From Microtetraspora sp. NBRC 13810 (GTDB taxonomy: Bacteria; Actinomycetota; Actinomycetes; Streptosporangiales; Streptosporangiaceae), in assembly GCF_030268685.1 (NCBI RefSeq), contig NZ_BSRQ01000017.1, positions 124,001 through 188,000 on the forward strand: 64,000 nucleotides of DNA, written 5' to 3'. How positions within the stretch are numbered: position 1 is the stretch's first letter; each line of letters begins with the position of its first letter. A model generated the notes under the pieces. It ran no database searches. It saw nothing but the letters and a program-made list of their open reading frames with translations, and was not told the DNA's origin. Below are positions 24,331 through 33,869 of this stretch, one piece after another. The position numbers were made by a program, and so were the translations under genes.

Positions 24331-25515
24331 GTGGGTGTCAGGCGGCTGGGTGCGGTGGTCCTCGCGTCGCTGCTCCTCGCGACCGGATGCTCGGAGGGCG
24401 GGACCGCGCCGCCCGGCACACCCGCCGCCAGGGGGAGCGCCGCCCCGCAGGCGCCGCCGTCCATCCGGGTCTCCGCCAGCCACTGCGGCGAGGGCTGGAC
24501 GCACCCGCACACCGGCGACCAGACGCTGATGGTCGCCAACGACGGGGACGTCTCCGCGGGCGCCGATCTCATCGACGTGCCCGGCGGCGCCGTACACGCC
24601 GAGCTGGAAGGGCTCGCGCCCGGGACCACCCGTACCGTGCACGTCAGCCTCGGCCCGGGGACGTACGCGATCCGGTGCGAGATCGACGGCCGCGACCCGA
24701 TCGCCGGCCCCCCGGTGACCGTCTCGGGAGGCGGCTCAGGCGGTCCCGCGACGCTGCCGGTCACCTACAACGACCTGTACGCCCCGGCGCAGGCGTACCG
24801 CGACTACGTCGCCGGCGGGCTGAAGACGCTGGTCGCGAGGACGAGGACGCTGGCGGGGGCGGTGGACGCGGGTGACCTCGCCGCCGCTAGGGCCGCCTGG
24901 CTGCCCGCCCACCTCGCCTACGAGAGCCTCGGCGCGGCGTACGACACGTTCGGCGACTTCGACGGCGAGATCGACGGCCGTCCGGCGGGCCTGCCCGGAG
25001 GCGTCCGCGATCCGGGTTTCACCGGCATGCACCGGGTGGAGTACGGCCTGTGGCACGGGGAGTCCGCGAAGTCGCTGCGCCCGGCGGCCGACCGCCTGTA
25101 CAAGGACGTCAGGGCGCTGCGGGCGGACTTCCCCGACGAGCAGCTCGAACCCGGCGACCTGCCGCTGCGCGCGCACGAGATCCTGGAGAACACCCTCCGG
25201 TTCGAGCTCTCCGGCCGCGCCGACGAGGGCAGCGGCACCACGCTGGCCACCGCCGCCGCCAACCTCCGGGGCACCCGGGCGACGGTCGGCGTGCTACGTC
25301 CGCTGCTGCGCACCCGCTATCCCGGGCTGGCCGGGCTGGACCGGCGACTGGACCGGGTCGAGGCGCTGCTCAAGGCCCAGCGGCACGGCGGCCGGTGGAC
25401 CCCCGTCGAGGACCTCGACCCGCCGGTCCGCGAATCCATCGACGGCGCGGTGGGCGACCTGCTCGAAGGGCTCGCCCCGATCGCCACCATCTGTTTCCCG
25501 AGGCGGACACAATGA
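24331..25515 (+). CDS. efeO: Iron-uptake lipoprotein EfeO (cupredoxin plus peptidase M75 domains)
   Basis: A 394-aa exported lipoprotein. The signal peptide ends in LLATGC with Cys at residue 20. Residues about 45-135 form an EfeO-type cupredoxin domain (HCGEGWTHPHTGDQTLMVAN and TYAIRCEIDG). The remainder is the M75 domain with GMHRVEYGLWHGE (HxxE metal motif) and LRAHEILENTLRFELSG. EfeO binds ferrous or ferric iron outside the membrane for the Efe system. GTG 24331 has ggggggtgat upstream and begins the signal peptide immediately. It overlaps efeB by ATGA. No efeU permease gene is adjacent. Confidence 0.93.
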   Translation: MGVRRLGAVVLASLLLATGCSEGGTAPPGTPAARGSAAPQAPPSIRVSASHCGEGWTHPHTGDQTLMVANDGDVSAGADLIDVPGGAVHAELEGLAPGTTRTVHVSLGPGTYAIRCEIDGRDPIAGPPVTVSGGGSGGPATLPVTYNDLYAPAQAYRDYVAGGLKTLVARTRTLAGAVDAGDLAAARAAWLPAHLAYESLGAAYDTFGDFDGEIDGRPAGLPGGVRDPGFTGMHRVEYGLWHGESAKSLRPAADRLYKDVRALRADFPDEQLEPGDLPLRAHEILENTLRFELSGRADEGSGTTLATAAANLRGTRATVGVLRPLLRTRYPGLAGLDRRLDRVEALLKAQRHGGRWTPVEDLDPPVRESIDGAVGDLLEGLAPIATICFPRRTQ

Positions 25516-26723
25516 GCGGCTACGACCGCAGGACGTTCCTCCGCGGCGCGCTGGCCACCGGGATCGCCGGTACCGTCGCGCACACCGCGCAACCGGCGGC
25601 GGCCCAGGCTGCCGCGGCGTCACCGGCGCCCGCCTTCCACGGGCCGCACCAGGCCGGCATCCTGGCCGCGCCGCGCCGCCGGACCGTCGTCGCCGCGTTC
25701 GACGTCATCGCCGGCGGCAGGGATGAGGTGAAGGAGCTGTTCCGCACGCTCACCGACCGGGCGCGCGCCCTGACCACCGGCGGCCTCCCGCCGGAGCAGG
25801 GCATCAGCGCCCCGCCGGCCGACTCCGGCATCCTCGGCCCGAGCGTCCCGCCCGGCGGCCTGACGGTCACCCTCGGCCTCGGCGCGTCCCTGTTCGACGA
25901 CAGGTACGGCCTGGCGGCGCGCAAACCGCCCGGCCTGGTCCGGATGCCGGTGTTCCCCGACGACGACCTGGACGCGGCCTGGTGTCACGGCGACCTCAGC
26001 CTGCAACTGGAGGCGGACGACGACGACACCCTCCTGCACGCGCTGCGCGACGTCGCCCGGCACACCAGGGGCGCCATGCAGGTCCGCTGGCGGATGAACG
26101 GGTTCGCCAGCCCGCCCCGGCCGACCGGCACGCAGCGCAACCTCATGGGCTTCAAGGACGGCATCGCCAATCCGGACACCGGGGACGCGGCCGAGATGGA
26201 CCGCCTGGTCTGGGTGCGCGACGACCGGCCGGAGACGGCGTGGACCACGGGCGGCAGCTTCGTCGTCTTCCGGCTGATCCGGATGCTGGTGGAGTTCTGG
26301 GACCGGGTGGGGCTGAGCGAGCAGGAGCAGATGTTCGGCCGGGCCAAGGACACCGGCGCACCGCTGGACGGCGCGCACGAGCAGGACGTCCCCCGGTACG
26401 AGCTGGATCCGGTGGGCAAGGTCATCCCGCTCACCAGCCACATCCGGCGGGCCAACCCGCGCACGGCGGAGACCGACGGCAGCCGGATCCTGCGCCGCGG
26501 CTTCAACTACGACCGGGGCATGGACGACGTGGGCAACCTGGACGTCGGCCTGCTCTTCACCAGCTACCAGCGGGACCTGCGCCGGCAGTTCGAGGCGGTG
26601 CAGAAGCGGCTGGCGGACGAGCCGCTGGTGGACTACATCTCGCCGTTCGGCGGCGGCTACTTCTTCGCCGTCCCCGGCGTCCGGGACACTTCTGAGTCCT
26701 ATGTCCAAAATATACTCATTTGA
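25512..26723 (+). CDS. efeB: Deferrochelatase/Dyp-type peroxidase EfeB
   Basis: A 403-aa haem peroxidase. The twin-arginine signal is YDRRTFLRGALATGIAGTVAHTAQPAAA, so it is exported folded with haem. Family motifs are RNLMGFKDGIANPD (GxxDG with catalytic Asp) and RILRRGFNYD. The end, LVDYISPFGGGYFFAVPG, is conserved in EfeB. It is thought to oxidise ferrous iron or take iron out of haem, working with EfeO. The ATG overlaps the efeO stop. The permease EfeU is not in the window, so uptake must use an unlinked partner. Confidence 0.93.
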   Translation: MSGYDRRTFLRGALATGIAGTVAHTAQPAAAQAAAASPAPAFHGPHQAGILAAPRRRTVVAAFDVIAGGRDEVKELFRTLTDRARALTTGGLPPEQGISAPPADSGILGPSVPPGGLTVTLGLGASLFDDRYGLAARKPPGLVRMPVFPDDDLDAAWCHGDLSLQLEADDDDTLLHALRDVARHTRGAMQVRWRMNGFASPPRPTGTQRNLMGFKDGIANPDTGDAAEMDRLVWVRDDRPETAWTTGGSFVVFRLIRMLVEFWDRVGLSEQEQMFGRAKDTGAPLDGAHEQDVPRYELDPVGKVIPLTSHIRRANPRTAETDGSRILRRGFNYDRGMDDVGNLDVGLLFTSYQRDLRRQFEAVQKRLADEPLVDYISPFGGGYFFAVPGVRDTSESYVQNILI

Positions 26724-26872
26724 TCCGTTTTAGGGTGTTATTTACCTTTTTGTCACTTTTGTGGGGTCGAAGTGTCGTGTGGGTGCGATGAGATCCCCTG
26801 GGCGCCCGAGAGCCGTGTGCTCCCAGCGCCGTCCGGGCCGAAGAGCGGCTCGGTTTCGTCAAAGGAGGCACC

Positions 26873-28615
26873 GTGGGCACTGGCCCAGGTAAGAGGAATG
26901 CAGCGCGCTGGTACGCCGCCGCGGCCACCGTGGTGGCAGCAGGCGTCCTGGTGGTATCGAGCACGTCGCCGGGTTCGGCCGACTCCGTGACCCCGTCGCC
27001 GACCCAGCCGGCAAGTCCGTCGGCAACACCGTCGGCGACCGGGGCGGCCCCGGCCCCGGCGGCCCAGTCCCCGGCGACCCTGTCCCCGGCGGCTCTGGCC
27101 CAGGCGCAGGCGAAGGCCAAGGGGGTCCGCACCACGACCCCGATCAAGCACGTCGTCGTCCTCTTCGACGAGAACGTGTCGTTCGACCACTACTTCGGCA
27201 CCTACCCGAAGGCCGCCAACACCGACGGCACCACGTTCAAGGCCGCCAAGGGCACCCCGTCGGTGGACGGGCTGACCAAGAAGCTGCTGACGAAGAACCC
27301 CAACCAGTACGACCCGAAGCGGCTCACCCACGAGCAGGCGCTCACCTGCGACATGGACCACGGCTACTTCCACGAGCAGCTCGCCTACAACGGCGGGAAG
27401 ATGGACCAGTTCGTCCAGCAGACCGGCCGGGACAACTGCACCGGCCAGCCGATCCTCTACGGCGCGCCCGGTCTGGTCATGGACTACTACGACGGCAACA
27501 CCGTGACCGGCCTGTGGAACTACGCTCAGAACTACGCGATGAGCGACAACTCGTACAACACCGGGTTCGGCCCGTCCACCCCGGGAGCGCTCAACCTCGT
27601 CTCCGGGCAGACCCACGGCGTCTACGCCGTCGATCCGGCGACGCACAAGAACGTCAGCGACTCCTCGGTCGTCGCCTCGCCGAACGCGACCGGCGTCGGA
27701 ACGGTGATCAACGACCCCGACCCGGCCTTCGACGACTGCTCCGACGCCAACCACACCTCGAAGAACAACCTCGCGGTGGCGACCGGCCCGAACATCGGCG
27801 ACCTGCTGAACCGCAAGGGCGTCACGTGGGGCTGGTTCCAGGGCGGCTTCAAGCCGACCGACACCTCCGGCCAGTACGCGGTCTGCGGCACGACGCACAA
27901 GAACATCGGCGGCAACGCGGTCGTCGACTACAGCCCGCACCACTCGCCGTTCCAGTACTACGCTTCGACCGCCAACCCCAAGCACCTGCCCCCGTCCTCG
28001 GTCGCGGCCATCGGCTACTCCGACCAGGCCAACCACAACTACGACCTGAGCGACTTCGACGCCGCCCTCGGTGCCGGCAACCTGCCCGCGGTGAGCTTCC
28101 TCAAGGCGGGCGCCTACCAGGACGGCCACCCGGCCAACTCCGACCCGCTGGACGAGCAGAACTTCCTGGTCAGCACGATCAACAAGATCCAGAACTCCAA
28201 GGACTGGGCCTCGACCGCGATCGTCATCGCCTATGACGACTCCGACGGCTGGTACGACCACAAGGCCGCCCCGATCGTCAACGGGTCCCGCGACTCCGCC
28301 CAGGACGCCGCCGCGCTGTGCGGCAAGGCCAAGGTCGGCGGCGGCTTCAACGACCGCTGCGGCTACGGCCCGCGCACCCCGCTGCTGGTCATCTCGCCCT
28401 ACAGCAAGGTCAACCACGTGGACCACCACCTGACCGACCAGACCTCCGTCCTCAGGTTCATCGAGGACAACTGGAACACCGGCGGGATCGGCGGCGACTC
28501 GCTGGACAGGATCGCGGGTTCGCTCGACGGCCTGTTCAGCTTCGGCAAGGCCAAGGCCGGCCGGGTGATCCTCGACCCCGCCACCGGTGCGGTGGTCACG
28601 AAGTCCCACCACTGA
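26873..28615 (+). CDS. Secreted phosphoesterase, phospholipase C / acid phosphatase type
   Basis: A 580-aa exported enzyme of the phosphoesterase family that includes non-haemolytic phospholipase C and AcpA. An N-terminal signal (AAAATVVAAGVLVVSSTSPGSA) is followed by a Pro/Ser/Ala-rich linker. The catalytic domain starts IKHVVVLFDENVSFDHYFGTYP, where the E-N pair with Ser is the family active-site start, and has AIVIAYDDSDGWYDH and GYGPRTPLLVISPYSK near the metal-site end. It would hydrolyse phosphate esters outside the cell. The GTG start has an excellent aaaggagg ribosome binding site. Confidence 0.9.
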   Translation: MGTGPGKRNAARWYAAAATVVAAGVLVVSSTSPGSADSVTPSPTQPASPSATPSATGAAPAPAAQSPATLSPAALAQAQAKAKGVRTTTPIKHVVVLFDENVSFDHYFGTYPKAANTDGTTFKAAKGTPSVDGLTKKLLTKNPNQYDPKRLTHEQALTCDMDHGYFHEQLAYNGGKMDQFVQQTGRDNCTGQPILYGAPGLVMDYYDGNTVTGLWNYAQNYAMSDNSYNTGFGPSTPGALNLVSGQTHGVYAVDPATHKNVSDSSVVASPNATGVGTVINDPDPAFDDCSDANHTSKNNLAVATGPNIGDLLNRKGVTWGWFQGGFKPTDTSGQYAVCGTTHKNIGGNAVVDYSPHHSPFQYYASTANPKHLPPSSVAAIGYSDQANHNYDLSDFDAALGAGNLPAVSFLKAGAYQDGHPANSDPLDEQNFLVSTINKIQNSKDWASTAIVIAYDDSDGWYDHKAAPIVNGSRDSAQDAAALCGKAKVGGGFNDRCGYGPRTPLLVISPYSKVNHVDHHLTDQTSVLRFIEDNWNTGGIGGDSLDRIAGSLDGLFSFGKAKAGRVILDPATGAVVTKSHH

Positions 28616-28691
28616 TCCACGGAGCCGTCGTCCGCTCCCGTTCATGACGGCGGCGACGGGCTTGTCCCGCCCCGCTCACCTGTTTGCGAGG

Positions 28692-28738
28692 CGCCGCGCC
28701 GCCCGATCCCGCCGGCGACGGGATCGGGCGGCGCGGCG
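28692..28738. terminator. Bidirectional terminator between phosphoesterase and SDR genes
   Basis: A perfect 20-bp stem (left arm 28692-28711, right arm 28719-28738) with a 7-base loop lies between two convergent genes, 40-80 bp from each stop. This is the longest perfect hairpin seen in the window. Confidence 0.9.
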
Positions 28739-28777
28739 AGCAGCGGGTTTCGGGCCGGCGTCGCGCGGAGGGGGAGG

Positions 28778-29512
28778 TCAGCGCGGGTGGGCGCCGCCGT
28801 CCAGGGTGATCGTCTGGTTGGTGAGGTAGCCGTTGCGCAGGATGGCCATCGCGAGGTCGGCGACCTCCTCCGGCCGTCCGAACCGGCCGACCGGGACCGG
28901 GCGGACGCCCGCCGGGATGGTGGGGAACATCCCGGTGTCCTCGATCAGCGCGGGCGCCAGCGCGTTCACCGTGACGCCCTGACCGGCGACCCGTGAGGCC
29001 AGGAAGTGCACCAGGCCGTGCAGCCCGGCCTTGGACGAGGCGTAGTGCGGGCCCACGATGCCGCCGGTGAAGGCGGCGATGGACGACATGAACAGCACCC
29101 GGCCGAACCCGCGCTCGGCCATCCCGGGAACCGTCTCCCGGGCCAGCAGGAAGGGCGCGCGCAGGTTGATCGCCATCGTACGGTCCCAGACGTCGAGATC
29201 CACGTCCGTGTAGCCGAGCTGGATCGCGATGCCCGCGTTGGGGATCAGGACGTCCACCGGGCCGAGCGCTTCGGCGGTCCGGCGGACCAGGCGGGCCGGC
29301 ACCTCGGGATCGGCCAGGTCGCCGGGCAGCGCGATCGCGTCCACCCCGGCGTCCTTCGCCTCGGTCACCAGGCGCTCGGCCTGCTCGGCCTGCCCGCCGT
29401 AGGCGAACGCCGTCCGCACGCCCGCCGCGATGAGCAGGCGGCCCAGGGCCCTGCCGATGCCGCCGGACGCCCCGGTCAGCAGCGCCACCCGGCCGGTGAG
29501 GTGATCCGTCAT
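28778..29512 (-). CDS. SDR-family oxidoreductase (FabG-like)
   Basis: A 244-aa classical short-chain dehydrogenase. The cofactor motif is TGASGGIGRALG and then PNAGIA. Catalytic residues are Ser in MSSIAAFTG and Tyr/Lys in YASSKAGLHG. The C-terminus ends with GGAHPR in the usual LDGG position. An Ala/Tyr after the second strand (FAYGGQAEQAE) suggests NADP, as in FabG. The substrate is unknown. It lies downstream of ilvD on the same strand but behind a hairpin and a 13-bp repeat array, so it probably has its own promoter. Confidence 0.88.
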   Translation of the reverse strand: MTDHLTGRVALLTGASGGIGRALGRLLIAAGVRTAFAYGGQAEQAERLVTEAKDAGVDAIALPGDLADPEVPARLVRRTAEALGPVDVLIPNAGIAIQLGYTDVDLDVWDRTMAINLRAPFLLARETVPGMAERGFGRVLFMSSIAAFTGGIVGPHYASSKAGLHGLVHFLASRVAGQGVTVNALAPALIEDTGMFPTIPAGVRPVPVGRFGRPEEVADLAMAILRNGYLTNQTITLDGGAHPR

Positions 29513-29577
29513 GTGCGCCTCCTTCAGGGCGTGCCACCCCCGCTCAGGGTGAACGGCGCGGCCGGGGCGGTCTGTTC

Positions 29578-29636
29578 CTGCCCCTTCCCCCTGCCCCTTC
29601 CCCCTGCCCCTTCCCCCTGCCCCTTCCCCCTGCCCC
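29578..29636. repeat. 13-bp tandem repeat between ilvD and the SDR gene
   Basis: Four perfect copies of ctgccccttcccc and a 7-base partial fifth copy. The plus strand of the array is pyrimidine-rich. It lies 65 bp upstream of the SDR start, in its promoter or leader, and 6 bp from the ilvD terminator hairpin. Confidence 0.92.
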
Positions 29637-29641
29637 GGACA

Positions 29642-29680
29642 CGGTGAAGGGGGCAGCCGGTCCGGCCGCCCCCTTCACCG
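29642..29680 (-). terminator. Terminator after ilvD
   Basis: Perfect 13-bp arms cggtgaagggggc and gcccccttcaccg with a 13-base loop, 14 bp after the ilvD stop on the minus strand. Confidence 0.85.
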
Positions 29681-29694
29681 GAGTCATCCGCCGG

Positions 29695-31533
29695 TCAGCG
29701 GGAGAGCTGCGTGAGGTCGCGGGAGGCGCCCGTCGAGGCGGACGTGGTGAGCGCGGCGTAGGCCTGGAGGGCGACGCTCACCGTGCGCTGCCGGTCGCGC
29801 GGGCGGTAGCCGCCGAGGCCGGTCAGCAGCCGCTCGCGGCGGGCGGCCAGCTCGGTCTCCGGCACCTTGAGCTCCATCGAGCGGTTCGGGATGTCGATGT
29901 CGATGATGTCGCCGTCCTCCACCAGGGCGATGGTGCCGCCCTCGGCCGCCTCCGGGGAGGCGTGCCCGATGGACAGGCCGGACGTGCCACCGGAGAAGCG
30001 GCCGTCGGTGATGAGGGCGCACGTCTTGCCCAGGCCCTTGCCCTTGAGGAACGAGGTCGGGTAGAGCATCTCCTGCATGCCGGGCCCGCCCTTGGGACCC
30101 TCGTAGCGGATCACCACCACGTCGCCCGCCTTGACCCGGTTGTTCAGGATGCCCTCCACCGCGTCCTCCTGGGACTCGAAGACCACGGCGGGACCGGAGA
30201 ACTTCCAGATCGACTCGTCCACGCCGGCCGTCTTGACCACGGCGCCGTCGAGGGCGAGGTTGCCGTAGAGCACGGCCAGGCCGCCGTCACGGGTGTAGGC
30301 GTGCTCCAGGTCGCGCACACAGCCCTCGGACCGGTCGAGGTCGAGCGACTCCCAGCGCGCGTCCTGCGAGTAGGCCTTGACCGTGCGCACGTTGCCGGGC
30401 GCGGCGTGCCACAGCTCCATGGCCTCGGGCAGCACGGTGGGCGACTGCGGGTCCCAGCCGGCGATGTAGTCGGCCAGCGTCGCGGAGTGCACGGTGGGCA
30501 CGTCGCGGTGCAGCAGCCCGGCGCGGTCCAGCTCGCCGAGGATGGCCGGGATGCCGCCGGCCCGGTGCACGTCCTCCACGTGGTACTTCGCGGTGGCCGG
30601 CGCGACCTTGCACAGGCACGGCACCCGCAGCGAGACCTCGTTGATCTCCTTGAGCCCGAAGTCGACCTGCGCCTCGCGGGCGGCCGCGAGCAGGTGCAGG
30701 ATCGTGTTGGTCGAGCCGCCCATCGCCACGTCCAGCGCCATCGCGTTCTCGAACGCGTCGCGGGTGGCGATCGAGCGGGGCAGCACCGACTCGTCGTCCT
30801 GCTCGTAGTACCGCCGCGTGATGTCCACGACCGTGTGGCCGGCCCGCTCGAACAGCTCCCGGCGGGCGACGTGGGTGGCGAGCGTGGTGCCGTTGCCCGG
30901 CAGCGCCAGGCCGATCACCTCGGCCAGGCAGTTCATCGAGTTGGCGGTGAACATGCCGCTGCACGAGCCGCACGTCGGGCAGGCGCTCTCCTCCATCTCC
31001 AGCAGCTCGGCGTCGGAGACGCTGTCGTCGGCGGAGGCGATCATCGGGTCGATGAGGTCGAGCTTGCGGCCCGGCGTCTTGCCCGCCTCCATCGGCCCGC
31101 CGGAGACGAACACGGTGGGGATGTTGAGCCGGAAGGCGGCGAGCAGCATGCCCGGGGTGATCTTGTCGCAGTTGGACACGCAGATCAGCGCGTCGGCGCA
31201 GTGCGCGTTGACCATGTACTCGACCGCGTCGGCGATCAGCTCGCGGCTGGGCAGCGAGTAGAGCATGCCGCCGTGGCCCATGGCGATGCCGTCGTCGACC
31301 GCGATCGTGTTGAACTCGCGCGGGATGGCCCCCGCCTCGCGGACCGCCGCCGCCACCACGTCGCCGACCTCGCGCAGGTGCACGTGACCGGGCACGAACT
31401 GGGTGAAGCTGTTGGCCACCGCGACGATCGGCTTGCCGAAGTCGCTGCCGGCTACGCCGGTCGCCCGGAGCAGGGCCCGGGCACCGGCCATGTTCCTGCC
31501 GTGAGTGACCGTTCGAGACCTGAGGGCGGGCAT
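29695..31533 (-). CDS. ilvD: Dihydroxy-acid dehydratase IlvD
   Basis: A 612-aa Fe-S dehydratase for the third step of isoleucine/valine synthesis (2,3-dihydroxy acid to 2-keto acid). It starts [27 protein letters not shown]. Cluster cysteines lie in [12 protein letters not shown] and in [21 protein letters not shown]; the three-Cys pattern is that of the E. coli-like [4Fe-4S] type. Also seen are [10 protein letters not shown] and the C-terminal [26 protein letters not shown] 31533 has gggag seven bases upstream; the open frame to 31662 is spurious. No other ilv gene is adjacent. Confidence 0.96.
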   Translation of the reverse strand: MPALRSRTVTHGRNMAGARALLRATGVAGSDFGKPIVAVANSFTQFVPGHVHLREVGDVVAAAVREAGAIPREFNTIAVDDGIAMGHGGMLYSLPSRELIADAVEYMVNAHCADALICVSNCDKITPGMLLAAFRLNIPTVFVSGGPMEAGKTPGRKLDLIDPMIASADDSVSDAELLEMEESACPTCGSCSGMFTANSMNCLAEVIGLALPGNGTTLATHVARRELFERAGHTVVDITRRYYEQDDESVLPRSIATRDAFENAMALDVAMGGSTNTILHLLAAAREAQVDFGLKEINEVSLRVPCLCKVAPATAKYHVEDVHRAGGIPAILGELDRAGLLHRDVPTVHSATLADYIAGWDPQSPTVLPEAMELWHAAPGNVRTVKAYSQDARWESLDLDRSEGCVRDLEHAYTRDGGLAVLYGNLALDGAVVKTAGVDESIWKFSGPAVVFESQEDAVEGILNNRVKAGDVVVIRYEGPKGGPGMQEMLYPTSFLKGKGLGKTCALITDGRFSGGTSGLSIGHASPEAAEGGTIALVEDGDIIDIDIPNRSMELKVPETELAARRERLLTGLGGYRPRDRQRTVSVALQAYAALTTSASTGASRDLTQLSR

Positions 31534-31711
31534 GGCGCTACTCCCATCGAAGACCGACCTGTTGAAGGCGAGTCTTACAAATGGTACTCGTGCCCGGAGC
31601 GTGAGACACCGGGTCCACCTTTCGGACACTCCGCAGGGTGCCACGGGCGGACCCGGGGTCATGCCGCGAGCCGTACCGGCCCTCGCCGCCGGTCGCCCCG
31701 ATCGCCCGTGC

Positions 31712-32530
31712 TCAGCCCTCGGCGTAGCGCGGTGGCAGCACCTCGCCCGCGACGTCGAAGATCTGCTCGATCTCGGAGTCGGTGAGCGACCGCTCCCGCT
31801 TCGTGATCCACCTGCGCACGCGGCTGCCCTCGAAGACGTCCACCTGCCGGATGTTGAGGATCTTCCACGGCAGCGACGGGCCGTAGATGGCGAGAGAGGG
31901 GACGATGGTGATGTCGCGCCCCAGCTTCTTGCCGATCAGCTCGCCCGCCTGGGACGCCTCCCACGCGGCCTCCAGAAGGCGCGGCTTCTGGCTGAACGGG
32001 CCGTGGAAGAGCTGTTTGCCCGCCTGGACGCGCACGGGCAGGCGCTTGTCCCACTTCTCCGAGTCGACCGCGTAGATGCCGGTGGGGCCGATCACCAGGT
32101 GGTCGATCTGCGCCTCGCTGCCGGGGATGGCGCGGGCGTGCAGGGTGCGGTAGCCGCTCCGCTCCAGCTTCTTGAGCTGCATCTCCGTGCGCCGCTCGGC
32201 CACCGACGGCCGCCGCCAGGCCGGCACCGAGGATGCCGAACGCGCCCGGTAGAGGGTGTCGCCGATCGCGGCCAGCACCGCGCCGGTGACACCGAGCCGC
32301 CAGTCGGCCAGCAGCACGCCGACGATGATGCCGCCGAGCACCGCGATCACCGCACGGCGTCGCAAATGTCGGTATTTGGGCTCCTGGAGCAGGCTGCGCA
32401 GGGAGGCGCGCTCGATCGGTGTGAAGGCTGAGACGCGCGCGGAAGGACGTGCCGACGACTGTGCCGGCCGGTCACTCACCCAGATAGGTGACTGTGTGTG
32501 ACCGTCATCAGGAGATTGACCGAGATCCAC
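31712..32530 (-). CDS. NERD-domain (nuclease-related) membrane-anchored protein
   Basis: About 272 aa. Residues from [21 protein letters not shown] form a disordered start; [31 protein letters not shown] gives one or two membrane helices. Then comes a NERD domain: [48 protein letters not shown], with the Q-I-D-H and D-S-x-K residues of the restriction-nuclease-like core. NERD proteins are suspected nucleases or processing factors. The start is uncertain: GTG 32530 has ggtgag upstream; the frame is open to 32692. Confidence 0.8.
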   Translation of the reverse strand: MDLGQSPDDGHTQSPIWVSDRPAQSSARPSARVSAFTPIERASLRSLLQEPKYRHLRRRAVIAVLGGIIVGVLLADWRLGVTGAVLAAIGDTLYRARSASSVPAWRRPSVAERRTEMQLKKLERSGYRTLHARAIPGSEAQIDHLVIGPTGIYAVDSEKWDKRLPVRVQAGKQLFHGPFSQKPRLLEAAWEASQAGELIGKKLGRDITIVPSLAIYGPSLPWKILNIRQVDVFEGSRVRRWITKRERSLTDSEIEQIFDVAGEVLPPRYAEG

Positions 32531-32877
32531 GTAACTCACCGTAGCCGAGGTGTCGTTGTATTGCCTAGTCTTCCCTAGTTCATACTTTTGTGGCCGCGTT
32601 GACTTGCTTCGCGCACTCGGAACCGGGGTATCTCCACAGTTTCTCTCTAGAGAACTCCAGCCCGGAGCATAGTGCGCGAACACCCGGCACACGTCATGAT
32701 CTTACGTATTGGACCAGGCAGCCGGGGTGCGGATCTGCGGTTTCGTCCCGGGGCGGGACCTCCGCCGGAGCCCTGACCGCGGGGAACGTCCTTCTGGCGT
32801 TCGCCCGGGGTGTACGCAACTGTCACCTTGAGGATGCCCCCGGCGGCGGCGGTCCGACGGCCTCGGATCACCGGGGG
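32531..32877. other. Intergenic region upstream of the NERD gene
   Basis: No gene was seen. The part near 32560-32640 is lower in GC and should hold the NERD promoter. At 32641-32654 there is a small inverted repeat (ttctct, two bases, agagaa). Confidence 0.4.
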
Positions 32878-33840
32878 TCACGACGTCATGCGGTCGATCA
32901 GATGGGCGCTGATGTCGTCGATCAGCGTGGACGGCTCGACCGGGGCCGCGGCGACGGCAGCGAAGAGTGACGGGAGGCCGGCCAGCGGGAAGCCGTCCTC
33001 CTCGGTGGCGGCCTGACCGACCTCCGTCTTGGCCATCGCCGCACGGCTGCGCTCCCAGGCGGCCAGCACCTCCTCCGCGGACGGCACGCCGAAGCCGTGC
33101 CCCACGGGGGCGGCGTGGCGCAGCCGTACGAAGGGGGTGTCGGCGAAGGTGAGGGCCACGCCGGCGCGCGCCGCGAGGCTCTCCCGGGCGTGCGGCTCGA
33201 CCCAGTCCATGACCGTGCACGGGTGGCGGCACGCCGCCACGCAGGTGGCCATCGCCCCGGCGACCTGGCTGTGCTGGCGGTCGAAGTAGGCCCGCCAGCC
33301 CTGCGCCGGCTCCAGCGCCACCCGCAGCGTCCGGTTCACCGCCGACTGCTCGGCCCTGGTGTGGTCGCAGTCCCGGTCGCCGATCACGCCGAACCTGCTG
33401 CCCGCCGCGTTCAGCCCGGCCGGCCACAGCGCCGGGTCGCCCGCGTGGCCGAGCACCGGCTCGAAGGCGAGCAGCGGCAGGTACTCGCTGGCGATGTGCA
33501 CGGCGGCCACCATGGGACTCAGCTCCCGCCGGTGCCACCGGATCGCGATCACCTCAAGCAGCAGCCCGTACGCGGGCCGCAGCGAGGCCAGCGCGCCCCG
33601 CGGTCGCTCCCGCGGCGTCTGCGGCATGTGACAGGCGCGCGCCCGCCGCTTCAGCTCCGCCGGCACCGCCCGCGCCTCGGCCGCGAAGTCCTCGGCGTCC
33701 AGCGCCAGCAGCCGCTGGCCGAACTCGCAGACGTCGGCGATCTCCTCCCCGTCGGGCAGGACCCGGGGTGCGAGCGCCCCCAGATCGGCGAAGGCGTGCC
33801 GCCTGGCGAGTTCGATGAGGAGATCGCGCGCCGAATCCAT
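32878..33840 (-). CDS. Uncharacterised soluble protein, family not recognised
   Basis: A 320-aa protein with good coding character and a plausible start (MDSARDLLIELARRHAFADLGAL). It is rich in Ala and helical. Notable short motifs are VIGDRDCDHTRAEQSAVNRTL, HSQVAGAMATCVAACRHPCTVMDWVEPH with three clustered Cys, and a C-terminal TLIDDISAHLIDRMTS. There is no signal peptide or membrane helix. The first gene upstream is the Ser/Thr kinase, 29 bp away on the same strand, so co-transcription is likely; a role as kinase partner is only inference. Confidence 0.65.
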   Translation of the reverse strand: MDSARDLLIELARRHAFADLGALAPRVLPDGEEIADVCEFGQRLLALDAEDFAAEARAVPAELKRRARACHMPQTPRERPRGALASLRPAYGLLLEVIAIRWHRRELSPMVAAVHIASEYLPLLAFEPVLGHAGDPALWPAGLNAAGSRFGVIGDRDCDHTRAEQSAVNRTLRVALEPAQGWRAYFDRQHSQVAGAMATCVAACRHPCTVMDWVEPHARESLAARAGVALTFADTPFVRLRHAAPVGHGFGVPSAEEVLAAWERSRAAMAKTEVGQAATEEDGFPLAGLPSLFAAVAAAPVEPSTLIDDISAHLIDRMTS

Positions 33841-33869
33841 GCAGAAACGATCTCACGCTTGCCAGGCCG

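Noticed and set aside
29578-29636. CRISPR array
   Set aside because: The repeats are 13 bp with no spacers, and no cas gene is near. It is a simple tandem repeat.
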